A stretch of 64,000 bases of DNA from Polaribacter cellanae. Its GTDB lineage: Bacteria; Bacteroidota; Bacteroidia; Flavobacteriales; Flavobacteriaceae. The position numbers and the translations under genes are program-made. Numbering within the stretch: the first letter of the stretch is position 1; the number at the start of each line of letters is the position of its first letter. Shown here piece after piece: positions 43,633 through 53,698 of this stretch. Under the pieces are notes generated by a model. It saw only the letters and a list, made by a program, of their open reading frames with translations, was not told where the DNA came from and ran no database searches. The stretch spans positions 3,338,001 through 3,402,000 of the forward strand of contig NZ_CP071869.1 of assembly GCF_017569185.1 (NCBI RefSeq). Reading direction: 5' to 3'.

Positions 43633-44796
43633 CTATTTTATAAATTGATTAATTGTATCTGTAATAAATTCTAATTGTTCTTTATCTAATTCTGTATGCA
43701 TAGGTAAAGAAATTACTGTTTTTATCAATTCGTTGGTTACTGGGAAATCACTTTCCTTGTAACGAGTATCTTTATAAGCTTTTTGAGCATGCAATGCAAC
43801 TGGATAATAAATTGCATTCGGAATTCCTTTGTCTAATAAATGTTTGTGCAATTCGTCTCTTTTTCCATTGGTAATTTGCAATGTATATTGATGAAAAACG
43901 TGGCAATCGCAAGTATCACAAATTTCGCCTGAATTATTTGTTGCGTGCGATTTTGCAGTTGGTGTAATGATGTTTGGATTGTTTTTAAATGCATTGTTAT
44001 AAAAACGAGCTGCATTTCTACGAGCGTTACAATAAGAATCTAAAAGTGGTAATTTCGCTTTTAGAACTCCAGCTTGTATAGAATCTAATCTAGAATTTAC
44101 TCCTACAACATCGTGGTAATAACGCGTGTACATTCCATGATTTACAATACCTCTTAATGTGTGAGCCAATTCATCATTATTAGTAAAAATGGCACCTCCA
44201 TCTCCATAACATCCTAAGTTTTTCGAAGGAAAAAAAGAGGTTGTGCCTACGTTTCCAATCGTTCCAGCTTTTTGTTTTTTACCATTTTTAAACGTGTAAT
44301 TTGCGCCAATTGCTTGTGCATTGTCTTCAATTACAAAAAGGTTATGTTCTTTAGCAATTTCTAAAACAGCATCCATATTTGCCACTTGTCCAAATAAATG
44401 CACAGGTACAATTGCTTTTGTTTTTGGTGTAATTGCTTTTTTTAAGGCTTCAATATCTATATTAAAAGTGTCCTTTTCTACATCTACTAAAACTGGCGTT
44501 AATTTTAAAAGGGCAATCACTTCTACAGTTGCAGCAAAAGTAAAATCGGCAGTAATAACTTCATCTCCTTGTTCTAAACCTAAACCCATCATTGCAATTT
44601 GCAAAGCATCTGTTCCATTGGCACAAGGAATTACATGTTTTACGTCTAAATAGTTCTCTAAATCTGCTTGAAATTCGTGAACTAGAGGGCCATTTATATA
44701 GGAAGATGTGTTTAAAACTTCTTGAATGGAAGTATTTACGGTTTCTTTTATTTGTTCATATTGACTTTGCAAGTCAACCATTTGAATTTTTTTCAT
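43633..44796 (-). CDS. DegT/DnrJ/EryC1/StrS-family PLP sugar aminotransferase
   Basis: A 387-residue aminotransferase that converts a keto-nucleotide-sugar to an amino sugar. Lys192 in TSFFPSKNLGCYGDGGA binds PLP, and IEDNAQAIGA supplies the Asp contacts. The start is set at the ATG at 44796 (MKKIQMVDL); the upstream extension to 44829 has no family resemblance. An unusual Cys-rich insert, GEICDTCDCHVFHQYT, lies in the C-terminal domain. It is translated just ahead of galE. Together they probably make a UDP-amino sugar for surface glycans. Confidence 0.9.
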   Translation of the reverse strand: MKKIQMVDLQSQYEQIKETVNTSIQEVLNTSSYINGPLVHEFQADLENYLDVKHVIPCANGTDALQIAMMGLGLEQGDEVITADFTFAATVEVIALLKLTPVLVDVEKDTFNIDIEALKKAITPKTKAIVPVHLFGQVANMDAVLEIAKEHNLFVIEDNAQAIGANYTFKNGKKQKAGTIGNVGTTSFFPSKNLGCYGDGGAIFTNNDELAHTLRGIVNHGMYTRYYHDVVGVNSRLDSIQAGVLKAKLPLLDSYCNARRNAARFYNNAFKNNPNIITPTAKSHATNNSGEICDTCDCHVFHQYTLQITNGKRDELHKHLLDKGIPNAIYYPVALHAQKAYKDTRYKESDFPVTNELIKTVISLPMHTELDKEQLEFITDTINQFIK

Positions 44797-44814
44797 AAAA
44801 AGAATTTTGAGCTT

Positions 44815-44822
44815 CAAAAATA
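44815..44822 (-). promoter_or_regulatory. Likely -7 box for the DegT-galE operon
   Basis: On the minus strand TATTTTTG (44822-44815) fits TAnnTTTG, 19 bp before the start codon. No clear -33 element was found at the right spacing. Confidence 0.35.
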
Positions 44823-44871
44823 CGAACAAACTTTCATTGTTTTTGTATGAATAAGAAAATAATAAATGATT

Positions 44872-44879
44872 TATCTTTG
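44872..44879 (+). promoter_or_regulatory. Likely -7 box for the penicillin acylase-like gene
   Basis: TATCTTTG matches TAnnTTTG and lies 17 bp before the start at 44896, giving a short leader. TTTG at 44842-44845 is a possible -33 element at 26 bp spacing. Confidence 0.4.
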
Positions 44880-44895
44880 GTGAAAATCAATATTT

Positions 44896-47280
44896 ATGAA
44901 GATTTTAAGGAATATATTAAAAATACTTGCAGTTCTAATTTTAGGAATCGTTGCTTTTGGATGGTATTATAAAACCACTTTAGAGCCAAAATATACTGGA
45001 GAATTAAAAATTAAAAGTTTAAAAGAAGCAGTAACTATTTATTTTGATGAAATTGGTGTTCCTCATATAAATGCAAACAATCAACAAGATGCTTATATAG
45101 CTTTAGGGTATGTACATGCGCAAGATCGATTGTGGCAAATGGAGTTAATAAGAAGAATTGCTGCAGGAAGATTATCTGAAATTTTTGGAGAAAAATTAAT
45201 AAGAACAGATAAGCTTTTTTCTGGTTTAGGAATCGAAGAAGCTTCTGCAAAAACCATCGAAAATTTAGACAAAAACTCGGCACCTTATAAATTGGCAATG
45301 GCTTATTTAGAAGGCGTAAATAATTATATAGAACAAGGAAAAACTCCTATTGAATTTACTTTGGTTGGCGTAGAAAAAGAGAAATATACATTAAAAGATA
45401 TGTACAATGTTTTTGGTTATATGGCTTTTAGTTTTGCAGTTGCTCATAAAACCGATCCAATGTTAAATGAAGTAAAAGAAAAATTAGGCGATGCTTATTT
45501 TAATGAATTAATTGGGGTTGAAAAAGAGAATTTAACGTTGATAAAAAACGAGAAAAATCCAGAAATTACAGGTACTTTTTCCCAAGCAATAAATAGTTTA
45601 ATGGAAGTTTTACCAATTTCGCCATTTATTGGAAGTAATTCTTGGGTTATTGGTGCAAATAAAACCAAAAACGGAAAAGTAATTTTTGTAAACGATCCTC
45701 ATATTGGGTTTTCACAACCTTCAGTTTGGTATCAAGCACATGTAAAAACACCAGATTACGAAATGTATGGTTTTCATTTGGCGTTAGTTCCTTTTCCACT
45801 GTTGGGTCATAATAAAAACTATGCTTATGGTTTAACCATGTTCGAAAATGACGATGTTGATTTTTATGTTGAAGAGAATAATCCTGAAAACAACAATCAA
45901 TATAAATTTAAAGATTCTTTTTTAAAGTACAATGTAGTTGAAAAGCGCTTAAAAATAAAAGATAAAAAAGACTCGATTTATACAATTAAAATAAGCAAAC
46001 ATGGTTCTTTAATGAATGGAATTATAGATCAATTAAAAGATAAGCGACCAATTGCAATGCAGTGGATTTACACGAAATTAGAGAATAAAATTTTAGATGT
46101 GGCTTACGAGATTTCTCATGCGAAAAACTTAACAGATTTTAAAAACGGAGCTAGTAAATTGCATGCGCCAGGTTTAAATATGATGTATGGAGATTCTAAA
46201 AATAATATTGCGTGGTTTGCTTCTGGGAAATTATATAAATATAGAGATTCTTTATACACAAAAACGTTTTTAAATGGCGCTTCTGGGAAAGATGAAATTT
46301 TAGAATATTTAGATTTTGAAGAAAACCCGCAAGCGATAAACCCAAGTAATAATTATGTGTACTCTGCGAATAACCAACCAGATTCTATTGCAAACATGTT
46401 GTACCCTGGTTATTATTTATCGGAAGACAGAGCAAAAAGAATTGTAGATTTATTGGCTCCAAAAAACGATTGGACTAAAAACGACGTTGCCAAAATGTTG
46501 TTGGACAACACTTCTCTAACAGCTCCAAATGTTGCAAAAAATTTATTGGAATCTTTAGATAAAAGTAATTTATCTGCAAGCGAAAAAACTGCGATAGAAA
46601 TTCTAAAAAACTGGAAAGGAAATTTCGATAAAAATGAAGTTGCACCTGTAATTTACAATCGTTTTATTTACGAATTTCAAAAAAACACATTTGCAGATGA
46701 AATGGGAGAGGGATACAGTCAATTTGTAAATACGCCTTTTGTAGAAAAGGTTTTACCAGTTCAGGCGAAAAGAGAAAATTCGGTTTGGTGGGATAATGTT
46801 TCCACAAAAGATAAAGTAGAAACCAAGCAAGAAATTGTTACAAATTCCTTTAAAAATGCTTTCTTATTTTTAAAAAACCAATTAGGAACGAATGTAGAGC
46901 GTTGGAAATGGGAAAGAGTAATTTCTGTAGAATACAAACATGCAGTTGGAGAAGTTGCTGCTTTAAGAAGTTTTTTTAATGTTGGGCCTTTTGTAACTGC
47001 TGGAGGAGATCAAGTAATTAACAATCAAATTTATAATATCGATTCTACAGGAGTTTATAAAGTGGTTGCTGGACCTTCCACAAGAAGAATTGTCGATTTT
47101 TCTGATGTAGATAATAGTTTGGCGATTATTCCCACAGGACAATCAGGGCGCGTTTTTAGCAAACATTATAAAGACCAAGCTATAAAATACTTAAATGGAG
47201 AATTTGTGAAGATGAAGTTGAATCTTTCAGAAATTAGAGAAAGTAAGAATGTTTTAATTTTAAAGCCTAAGAAAGAATAG
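44896..47280 (+). CDS. Penicillin acylase-family (Ntn) amidohydrolase
   Basis: A 794-residue precursor of the N-terminal-nucleophile penicillin G acylase family, with an N-terminal membrane anchor or signal segment (ILKILAVLILGIVAFGWYY). The alpha chain is followed by a linker. The predicted autocleavage gives Ser247 (GSNSWVIGANKTKNGK) as catalytic N-terminus of the beta chain. The beta-chain region has the conserved NDPHIGFSQPSVWYQAHV and TAGGDQVINNQIYNI. Substrates may be N-acyl amino acids, acyl-homoserine lactones (quorum quenching) or beta-lactam side chains. It is expected in the periplasm and is monocistronic. Confidence 0.93.
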   Translation: MKILRNILKILAVLILGIVAFGWYYKTTLEPKYTGELKIKSLKEAVTIYFDEIGVPHINANNQQDAYIALGYVHAQDRLWQMELIRRIAAGRLSEIFGEKLIRTDKLFSGLGIEEASAKTIENLDKNSAPYKLAMAYLEGVNNYIEQGKTPIEFTLVGVEKEKYTLKDMYNVFGYMAFSFAVAHKTDPMLNEVKEKLGDAYFNELIGVEKENLTLIKNEKNPEITGTFSQAINSLMEVLPISPFIGSNSWVIGANKTKNGKVIFVNDPHIGFSQPSVWYQAHVKTPDYEMYGFHLALVPFPLLGHNKNYAYGLTMFENDDVDFYVEENNPENNNQYKFKDSFLKYNVVEKRLKIKDKKDSIYTIKISKHGSLMNGIIDQLKDKRPIAMQWIYTKLENKILDVAYEISHAKNLTDFKNGASKLHAPGLNMMYGDSKNNIAWFASGKLYKYRDSLYTKTFLNGASGKDEILEYLDFEENPQAINPSNNYVYSANNQPDSIANMLYPGYYLSEDRAKRIVDLLAPKNDWTKNDVAKMLLDNTSLTAPNVAKNLLESLDKSNLSASEKTAIEILKNWKGNFDKNEVAPVIYNRFIYEFQKNTFADEMGEGYSQFVNTPFVEKVLPVQAKRENSVWWDNVSTKDKVETKQEIVTNSFKNAFLFLKNQLGTNVERWKWERVISVEYKHAVGEVAALRSFFNVGPFVTAGGDQVINNQIYNIDSTGVYKVVAGPSTRRIVDFSDVDNSLAIIPTGQSGRVFSKHYKDQAIKYLNGEFVKMKLNLSEIRESKNVLILKPKKE

Positions 47281-47350
47281 TTACGATTATTGCAACAAAT
47301 ACAACAGTAATTATTAAATTATTGAATTGATGTCCATGAATATCAAAATG

Positions 47351-47377
47351 ATTTTTGGAATTTTTGATTCCAAAAAT
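47351..47377. terminator. Hairpin between convergent genes
   Basis: The 11-bp perfect arms ATTTTTGGAAT and ATTCCAAAAAT enclose a five-base loop in the 143-bp gap between the penicillin acylase and the DsbA-like gene. There is no clear T-tract, so its efficiency as a terminator is uncertain. Confidence 0.45.
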
Positions 47378-47423
47378 GTATTCATTGTACTTGTATTTTG
47401 GTTTTTTGAAAATGGTTCAAATA

Positions 47424-48449
47424 CTATTTTTTCATATTAATCTCTTCAATTAGCATTTTTTCAATATCGGCTATAGAAGAAGAATTATAAATTAATTTAT
47501 TATTAATCATTATTGTAGGTGTACCATAAATTCCAGCAGCATTAAGTTTAGAAAAATTATCTTTTAAAGCTGTTTTAATGTTTTCACTTTCTAAATCAGA
47601 CTTAAACTGTTCCAAATTAAGATCTATATTTTTTGCAATTTTTAAAAGATCTATTTTCTCAGGTAGATATTTAGTAAAAGCGATTGAATCATACATTTCC
47701 CAAAATTTACCTTGTTTCCCTGCACTTTCCAAAGCTATTGCAGAAAGAGAAGTGTATGACCCAAATTGGGTAAATCCAAACCTGACACTATTTTTATACT
47801 TCTGGTAAAGTTCATTAAATATTGGAGCATACTCTCTGCACATTTCACATTCTAAATCTGAAATTTGTAAAAATGTCACTTTAGAATCTAAATTACCTTT
47901 ATAATAGGTCATTAAATCATTAATTTTAATTGCAGGGGGATTTGGAGGTTTTAATAGTATTTTTACATTATATTTTGTTTTCAAAGAATCTACGTATTGC
48001 TTTAATATATAATATTTAAAGCGTTGTAAAATTAGCTCTTTCCCTTTTTTTGATTTTGAATCGTAAGTTGTGAGACCTCTTTCCAATACGTTTATTTTAG
48101 TGCCATACTGGTTTCTTTTTATAAATAAATTTAATGAAGTTTTATTTATTTTTGATAGATAGAGGTTTTGAATTAATTTAGAAACTTTAATTTTTTTTTT
48201 CTTTGCTTCAAGTTCTAATATTTTATCTTCTACAATTTCTTCAGAAGCAACTTTTCGAATAGTATAAATTCGGTTCAATTCATCAAATAATTCTTGTCTA
48301 ATTTTAAAATCTAATTCGCTGTAGCTAATTTTGATAGAGTCTATTTCAATCGCATTTTTTGCTGAGGATAGATTTTTAGTTCTTTTTTTTTCTGACAAAC
48401 ACGATGTCAATGTCATAAATAAAAATAATATGATAGCAAGTTTAGTCAT
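47424..48449 (-). CDS. DsbA-like thiol-disulfide oxidoreductase lipoprotein
   Basis: A 341-residue lipoprotein (lipobox LTSC, Cys17). An alpha-helical, Lys-rich N-terminal region (about 35-165) resembles a SurA-type chaperone segment. A DsbA/thioredoxin-4-like domain follows from about 175, with active site Cys201-E-M-Cys204 (SDLECEMCREYAPIF) and a cis-proline loop IYGTPTIMIN. It is probably a periplasmic disulfide catalyst or protein-folding helper. It is downstream of the frameshifted lipoprotein and TonB genes on the same strand, 51 bp away, and could assist folding of their products. Confidence 0.88.
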   Translation of the reverse strand: MTKLAIILFLFMTLTSCLSEKKRTKNLSSAKNAIEIDSIKISYSELDFKIRQELFDELNRIYTIRKVASEEIVEDKILELEAKKKKIKVSKLIQNLYLSKINKTSLNLFIKRNQYGTKINVLERGLTTYDSKSKKGKELILQRFKYYILKQYVDSLKTKYNVKILLKPPNPPAIKINDLMTYYKGNLDSKVTFLQISDLECEMCREYAPIFNELYQKYKNSVRFGFTQFGSYTSLSAIALESAGKQGKFWEMYDSIAFTKYLPEKIDLLKIAKNIDLNLEQFKSDLESENIKTALKDNFSKLNAAGIYGTPTIMINNKLIYNSSSIADIEKMLIEEINMKK

Positions 48450-48500
48450 GATTATTTAAAAATAAAAGGGAAAATTTTTAGAATGCCCTTATTATATTAT

Positions 48501-49408
48501 TCAATTTACTTTACTTAAATACAGTTTAGTATTTCTACCTTCAGTCATCATATTTCTCAATATTGAAGATCTTTGAGAACCAATAGGTAGTAAGGTTTTT
48601 ATACCAGAGCTACTATAGTTATATACATCACATCTATTTGCATTTCTACTATCTTCATCATCAGATAAAATATAACCTTTATTGTACTTATTTGTTCCAA
48701 ATCTACCTAAAACGCCATAGCTCATATTAAAAGAAGGTAAAGCTTGTGAAGAATTAGTTTTTTGATACATTATCCAAGATAGTTGGTAATTTCCACCAGA
48801 TAATAAAGTGTATCCTTTCCAACCTTGTGTCAAACTACCATTAATAGTGGAATTATTTGCATTTTTTCTGTCTTGATTATCAAAATACCTATCGATTCTT
48901 ATGGTGGAGTTCGGTACATTTGAAGTTAAATTTAAAATCGCGTAATCGTAATTAGTTTTTACAAAATTATTTGGCACAATACAAAATTTAAGTGTAAGGT
49001 TTTTATTTCTATCAGCATAACTATCACCAGTCCAATCTTCGGTTTTGGTTGTCGGTCTACTATCCTCACAGTCCATAAAAATTTTTAACTCTTCATTGCC
49101 AGCACAAGTAAGGTCTTTAAAAACACCAACAAAATTAATTCCACTTGATTTAGAATATATTTTTTGCTTTGTATAGCTCTTCAAAAGTTCAGCTTCAACC
49201 TTTTGTCTAATATGAAGTGAAGCATCTGTTTCAATTTTTTCAGTACTAAAATCATTTTCGATTTTAACATCACCTTTATTAAAAAATGTTTCAATTTTTT
49301 CTAATTCTGTGGTTAAATCAATTTCATTATTCTTTCTTCTGTATTACAGCTGTTAAATAAAATTACTAAAGTTAGTATAGAAGTAATTTTTAAAATTATT
49401 TTTTTCAT
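48501..49408 (-). pseudogene. Frameshifted hypothetical lipoprotein gene
   Basis: A clear lipoprotein signal starts at the ATG at 49408 (MKKIILKITSILTLVILFNSC), but the frame runs to a stop at 49319-49317 within the next dozen residues. The frame that continues to 48501, from about 49330 on, reads NNEIDLTTELEKIE and so on for some 280 residues. Inserting one base in the A-rich stretch near 49330-49338 joins them into a 302-residue protein. The remaining ORF would otherwise need a TTG at 49184. No domain is recognised; it has Cys residues in DLTCAGNE and FMDCEDSRP. It is either a decayed gene or a sequencing error. Confidence 0.8.
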
Positions 49409-49532
49409 AATATTTGTTTTAAATATATTATTTAATTCCTTTGATAAGATAATCGTAAAAGTTACTTAGCAGAATTATTTTAAAGTAACCAATTAAATTT
49501 AGATTAAAAAAATCATTACATAGGCATATTTT

Positions 49533-50528
49533 TTAGTTTGCTCTTCTATTAATTGGAACTGTTATTTCTGTAATTGCAGATGCTCTAAAGAAACCCAGCC
49601 CTCCATTACTAATATTTGTAGGAGGAGATGAAGGTGAAGGATGATAAACACCACCATCTTGGTCAAATTGGTTTAAAAGAGCATCATAATATTTATAGGC
49701 TTTTGGTGAAAGACTATTCATTTTAAAATATAGTTCATCTCTATAACTATAAATAAAAAAATTAAAGCCTTTTAATTCAGCCCCATCATCTAAATTCAAT
49801 CCACTTACTGTTGGTTCAGTATTTTTATCAGAAAAAATTGAAATCTCCCATATATCGCTAGAGCCAGTTTTAAAATATTCCTCATTTTGTAATTGAAATA
49901 AATATTGGTTTAAAACATCTTTTTGAGGGTCTTTAAAATAAAGTAATGGTACGAGTCCTTCTTGTCCATCTTTCTCAGAAACTTTTTTTTCAAAACCTAT
50001 AGAGTCTATTTTTGCTGTAGGATACATATAATCAGTTGCTATAAAAGTTTCTTTCTCTTTAGTAACAACTTTTAATGTATATGTCCTTTCGGGAACTCCT
50101 ATTAAGTGAGAGGTTTTGTAAAACCCTCCAATATGATAATTAAGAACGTCATTCAAGTAAATTGTATCTATAATGTTTCCATTATCGTCTTTAATGTACT
50201 TTACTGTAGCATTTAAAGATTCATCAAAAATATATTGATCTCTATCAGATTTTATAGGTTTTAGTGTGTCTATTTGTCCAGTATTGTCAGAAATTATGAC
50301 TAAAGCGTTTGAAATAGGCTTCAATGTTACTAAGTTTGGATATATTTCTGAAGGAGTAGAAAAAACTCCTGCATTGCTTTTTGTCAACCTAATATAATGT
50401 GGTCCAGAAGTGTTTTCTATCAGTCCTTCTATTACAATTTTTGACTTAGCATCATCAATCTTTAAATCAAATTCTTCAACACATCCGTATAAGGTAATAA
50501 TTAATATAAAATAGAAAACTTTTCTCAT
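49533..50528 (-). CDS. DUF4249-family lipoprotein (partner of TonB receptor)
   Basis: A 331-residue lipoprotein (lipobox LYGC, Cys16). It begins VEEFDLKIDDAKSKIVIEGLIEN, the hallmark start of DUF4249 proteins, which in Bacteroidota are routinely encoded beside TonB-dependent receptors with carboxypeptidase-like plugs. Its start is six bases after the stop of the receptor gene at 50535. It probably sits on the cell surface with that receptor and helps bind ligands. A hypothetical lipoprotein gene (frameshifted) follows 124 bp downstream. Confidence 0.9.
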   Translation of the reverse strand: MRKVFYFILIITLYGCVEEFDLKIDDAKSKIVIEGLIENTSGPHYIRLTKSNAGVFSTPSEIYPNLVTLKPISNALVIISDNTGQIDTLKPIKSDRDQYIFDESLNATVKYIKDDNGNIIDTIYLNDVLNYHIGGFYKTSHLIGVPERTYTLKVVTKEKETFIATDYMYPTAKIDSIGFEKKVSEKDGQEGLVPLLYFKDPQKDVLNQYLFQLQNEEYFKTGSSDIWEISIFSDKNTEPTVSGLNLDDGAELKGFNFFIYSYRDELYFKMNSLSPKAYKYYDALLNQFDQDGGVYHPSPSSPPTNISNGGLGFFRASAITEITVPINRRAN

Positions 50529-50534
50529 TTTTGA

Positions 50535-52896
50535 TTAAAATTTAAAATAGTAACTGATATATGGAGTAGCCCCATATAAATACATTTTATATGCTTTACT
50601 TTGAGCTAAATATTCTGGGTTTTGCTTTACAAATAAAGAAAATATATTCTTCCTATTATATAAATTATAAACTCCAAAAGACCATTCTCCTTGCCATCTT
50701 CTATTGGTGTTTTTCTTTGATTTTAAGTTAGCTGAAATATCCATTCTATGATATGAGGGTAATTTGTAGCCATTTCTACTTGAATAATAGCTAAAAGAAG
50801 CACCATAATGATTAAATGTACCCACTGGAACTGTTATAAACCCGCCACTTGTATATTTAAAAATAGATGATATATTAAATCTTTCGGAGAATTTGTAAGA
50901 TAATGTTGTTGAAAAATTATGCTGCTTATTATAAGTAGTGGGATAAGTTAGATTGTTATTAATACCCTCAATACTCCTTTCTGTATTTGACCAAGTATAA
51001 CTTAACCATCCATTAAACTTCCCTTTCTTTTTTTCAAGTAAAAACTCTATTCCATAAGCTTCTCCAGTACCTGAAAGTACTTGGGTTTCAATATTAGGGT
51101 TTAAAAATAAATCAGCATTGTCTATATAGTCTATTACATTATTCATGCTTTTATAATAGATTTCTGTAAAAAAATCAAAATTTTTGTCTTTAGTACTCCC
51201 ATAATAGCCTAAAGAATATTGGTTAGCAGTTTGTGGTTTTATATATGTATCTGAGGGTAACCAAACATCTGTAGGTAATCCTAAAGTTGAGTTACTAATT
51301 AAATGCTGATATTGCTTAGTTCTGGTGAAAGCTGCTTTAATTGCATGTCCATTATTTAAGATGTAATTTGCTGAAATACGCGGTTCTAGACCTTGGTAAA
51401 ATTTTACTAACTCTCCATTTTTATATTTCTTTGTAGCTATGATATTAAAATCTTCATCATATTGATTCACAGAAGCATTACCTAATAAGAAAAAGCTAGA
51501 GTATCTAAATCCATAATTTACTTTTAAATGATTGCCTATTTTTTGGGTATTGTTGATATAAATATTTCCTTCAATAGTTTTTTTACCCTCTAATTCAAAT
51601 CTTTTTGTAATCGATTCTGTATTTCTGGGAATTAATTTTCCTGGTTCATAAAAGTGGTTTTCAATAGAAAACCCAAATTTTAGATGATTTGATGGATTCA
51701 AATAAAAATCAAAATCGGATTTTAAATCAAATTCTTGCATTTCAGCAAGCCATTTGAATTCTCGAATATCATCTCTTAAAATATAAGAATAATCATATTT
51801 GCTATAAACCAACATCGTATTAACAAATAGTCGAGTATTAACAATATAATTCCAACGTAAATTACCTGTTATATTGCCCCAATCCATACTGCTACTATCA
51901 TCGATTTCACTGTAGAAGAAATGATCTCTACCTACATAGGTAGAAAAATAAAGATGATTATTTTCATTTAGTTCTACATTTACCTTGGCATTAATATCAA
52001 AAAAGTTAATCTCTTTATTTGGGTTAAAATCTCTAAAACTTTTTACACCAAGCTCTGAAAGTCCACTTCCAAGAGTATTTACAACAAATCCTGCATAACT
52101 ATATCTACTTGAAATGATAAAAGATGATTTTTCTTTTACAATGGGAGATTCAATGGTAAACCTACTAGCAATAAGCCCTATGCCTCCACTTATTTTTTGC
52201 TCGTTATTATTTCCTTCTTTCATTCTTACATCAACAACAGAAGATAATCTCCCTCCAAATTGAGAAGGGATAAATGATTTATATACTTTTACATTTTTTA
52301 TAGCATCAGGATTAAAAACAGAGAAAAAACCTAAAGCATGAGAAGGATTATATATAGGTGCATCATCTAACAAGAATAAGTTTTGGTCATGAGACCCACC
52401 TCTTATAGATAAATTAGTAGTACCTTCCTGAGAGGTTTGAATTCCTGGTAATAATTGAAGTCCCTTCAAAATATCAACTTCACCTGCTACAGCCGGCATT
52501 TTTTTTATTCTATCTAAATTTAAAATATGACTTCCTGGTTCTGAATTTGTAATATCATTTTTACCTTTAGCTTTAATCAAAACTTCATTTAGTATATTCG
52601 AATCTTCGATTAAACTTATATTTAGTAGAGTATTCCCAGCAATGTCGAGATTTTTTGTATAGGTTTTATATCCTAAATAAGATACTTTCAACCCATTTTT
52701 ACCCTTAGGTACTTCTAAAGAATAGAATCCATAAGAATTTGATATGGCATATAAATTAGTATTTGGAATAAATATGGTAGCACCTATTAATCTTTCCCCA
52801 TTATTAGTATCTGTTACAACACCATGAATGGTGTAGTTTTGGGAAAATAAGGTAATACTAAATAGTAAAAAAAGATGGATTAGGAGTTTTTTTCAT
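50535..52896 (-). pseudogene. TonB-dependent receptor, frameshifted right after the start codon
   Basis: The conserved reading frame encodes a signal (LLIHLFLLFSITLFSQ), a CarboxypepD_reg-like domain (NYTIHGVVTDTNNGERLIGA), the plug (LKGLQLLPGIQTSQEGTTNL, NLFLLDDAPIYNP) and a barrel ending ATPYISYYFKF. The only suitable start, ATG at 52896, is followed by seven A (52893-52887). Six would put it in frame and give MKKLLIHLFLLFS with 786 residues; with seven, translation stops after 12 codons. Without it the frame has no ATG before a TTG at 52691. It may be phase-variable, decayed, or a homopolymer error. Its partners are the DUF4249 and lipoprotein genes downstream. Confidence 0.85.
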
Positions 52897-52911
52897 AAAA
52901 AAATTCTACCA

Positions 52912-52919
52912 CAAAAGTA
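52912..52919 (-). promoter_or_regulatory. Possible -7 box of the TonB receptor gene
   Basis: On the minus strand TACTTTTG (52919-52912) fits TAnnTTTG, 15 bp upstream of the ATG. No matching -33 element was found. Confidence 0.35.
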
Positions 52920-52981
52920 TTAATTTTTTTTAGAAATATAATTTTTTTTTAACAAAATAAATTTCTTAAAAAATTAGAGAA

Positions 52982-53671
52982 CTATCTCGAACAAGCAACC
53001 CAAATAACATCATTTGGAGTAGGTGCTAAAACATTAATTTCTTCTTTGGTTACTGGGTGTATAAAATTAATTTTTCTGGCGTGTAAAGAAATGCTTCCAT
53101 CTTTGTTGCTCCTATCAAAACCATATTTTAAATCGCCTTTTATAGGGCTGCCAATATGTGCCAATTGCGTTCTTATTTGGTGATGTCTTCCTGTTTCTAA
53201 ATCAATTTCCAACAAAGAATAATTTTCTAATGTTTTAATAATTTTGTAATGTAAAATGGCTTTTTTACAGCCTTCTGTTTCTTTTTTATGAACAAACGAT
53301 TTATTGTTTTTAGAATTCTTTTTTAAGAAGTTAATTAGCGTATCACTTTCCTTTTTTGGTGTATTTTTTACAATAGCCCAATATGTTTTTTTAATGGTTT
53401 TCTCACGCAACATTTTATTTAAACGTTCGAGCGCTTTAGAAGTTCTTGCGAAAATAATAATTCCAGAAGTGGGTCTGTCTAACCTATGAACAGTTCCTAA
53501 AAACACATTGCCAGGTTTGTTGTATTTGTCTTTAATATATTCTTTAACAACGTCACTTAAAGGTTTGTCGCCAGTTTTGTCGCCTTGCGTAATATCGCCA
53601 GCTTTCTTATTTACAATTATAAGATGGTTGTCTTCAAATAGAACCTGTAAATTGTTTTTTGTTGATTGCAT
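52982..53671 (-). CDS. RluA-family 23S rRNA pseudouridine synthase
   Basis: A 229-residue cytoplasmic enzyme with the RluA catalytic motif HRLDRPTSG (catalytic Asp65), plus ETGRHHQIRTQLAHIG and GDLKYGF. It makes pseudouridine in rRNA or tRNA; the exact site is not predictable. It lacks an N-terminal S4 domain, so it is the short form. It is downstream of the engB gene on the same strand (27 bp gap), a plausible ribosome-biogenesis pair. Confidence 0.93.
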   Translation of the reverse strand: MQSTKNNLQVLFEDNHLIIVNKKAGDITQGDKTGDKPLSDVVKEYIKDKYNKPGNVFLGTVHRLDRPTSGIIIFARTSKALERLNKMLREKTIKKTYWAIVKNTPKKESDTLINFLKKNSKNNKSFVHKKETEGCKKAILHYKIIKTLENYSLLEIDLETGRHHQIRTQLAHIGSPIKGDLKYGFDRSNKDGSISLHARKINFIHPVTKEEINVLAPTPNDVIWVACSR

Positions 53672-53698
53672 TTTTTTGCTTCAAGAGCCGCCGAGAAA

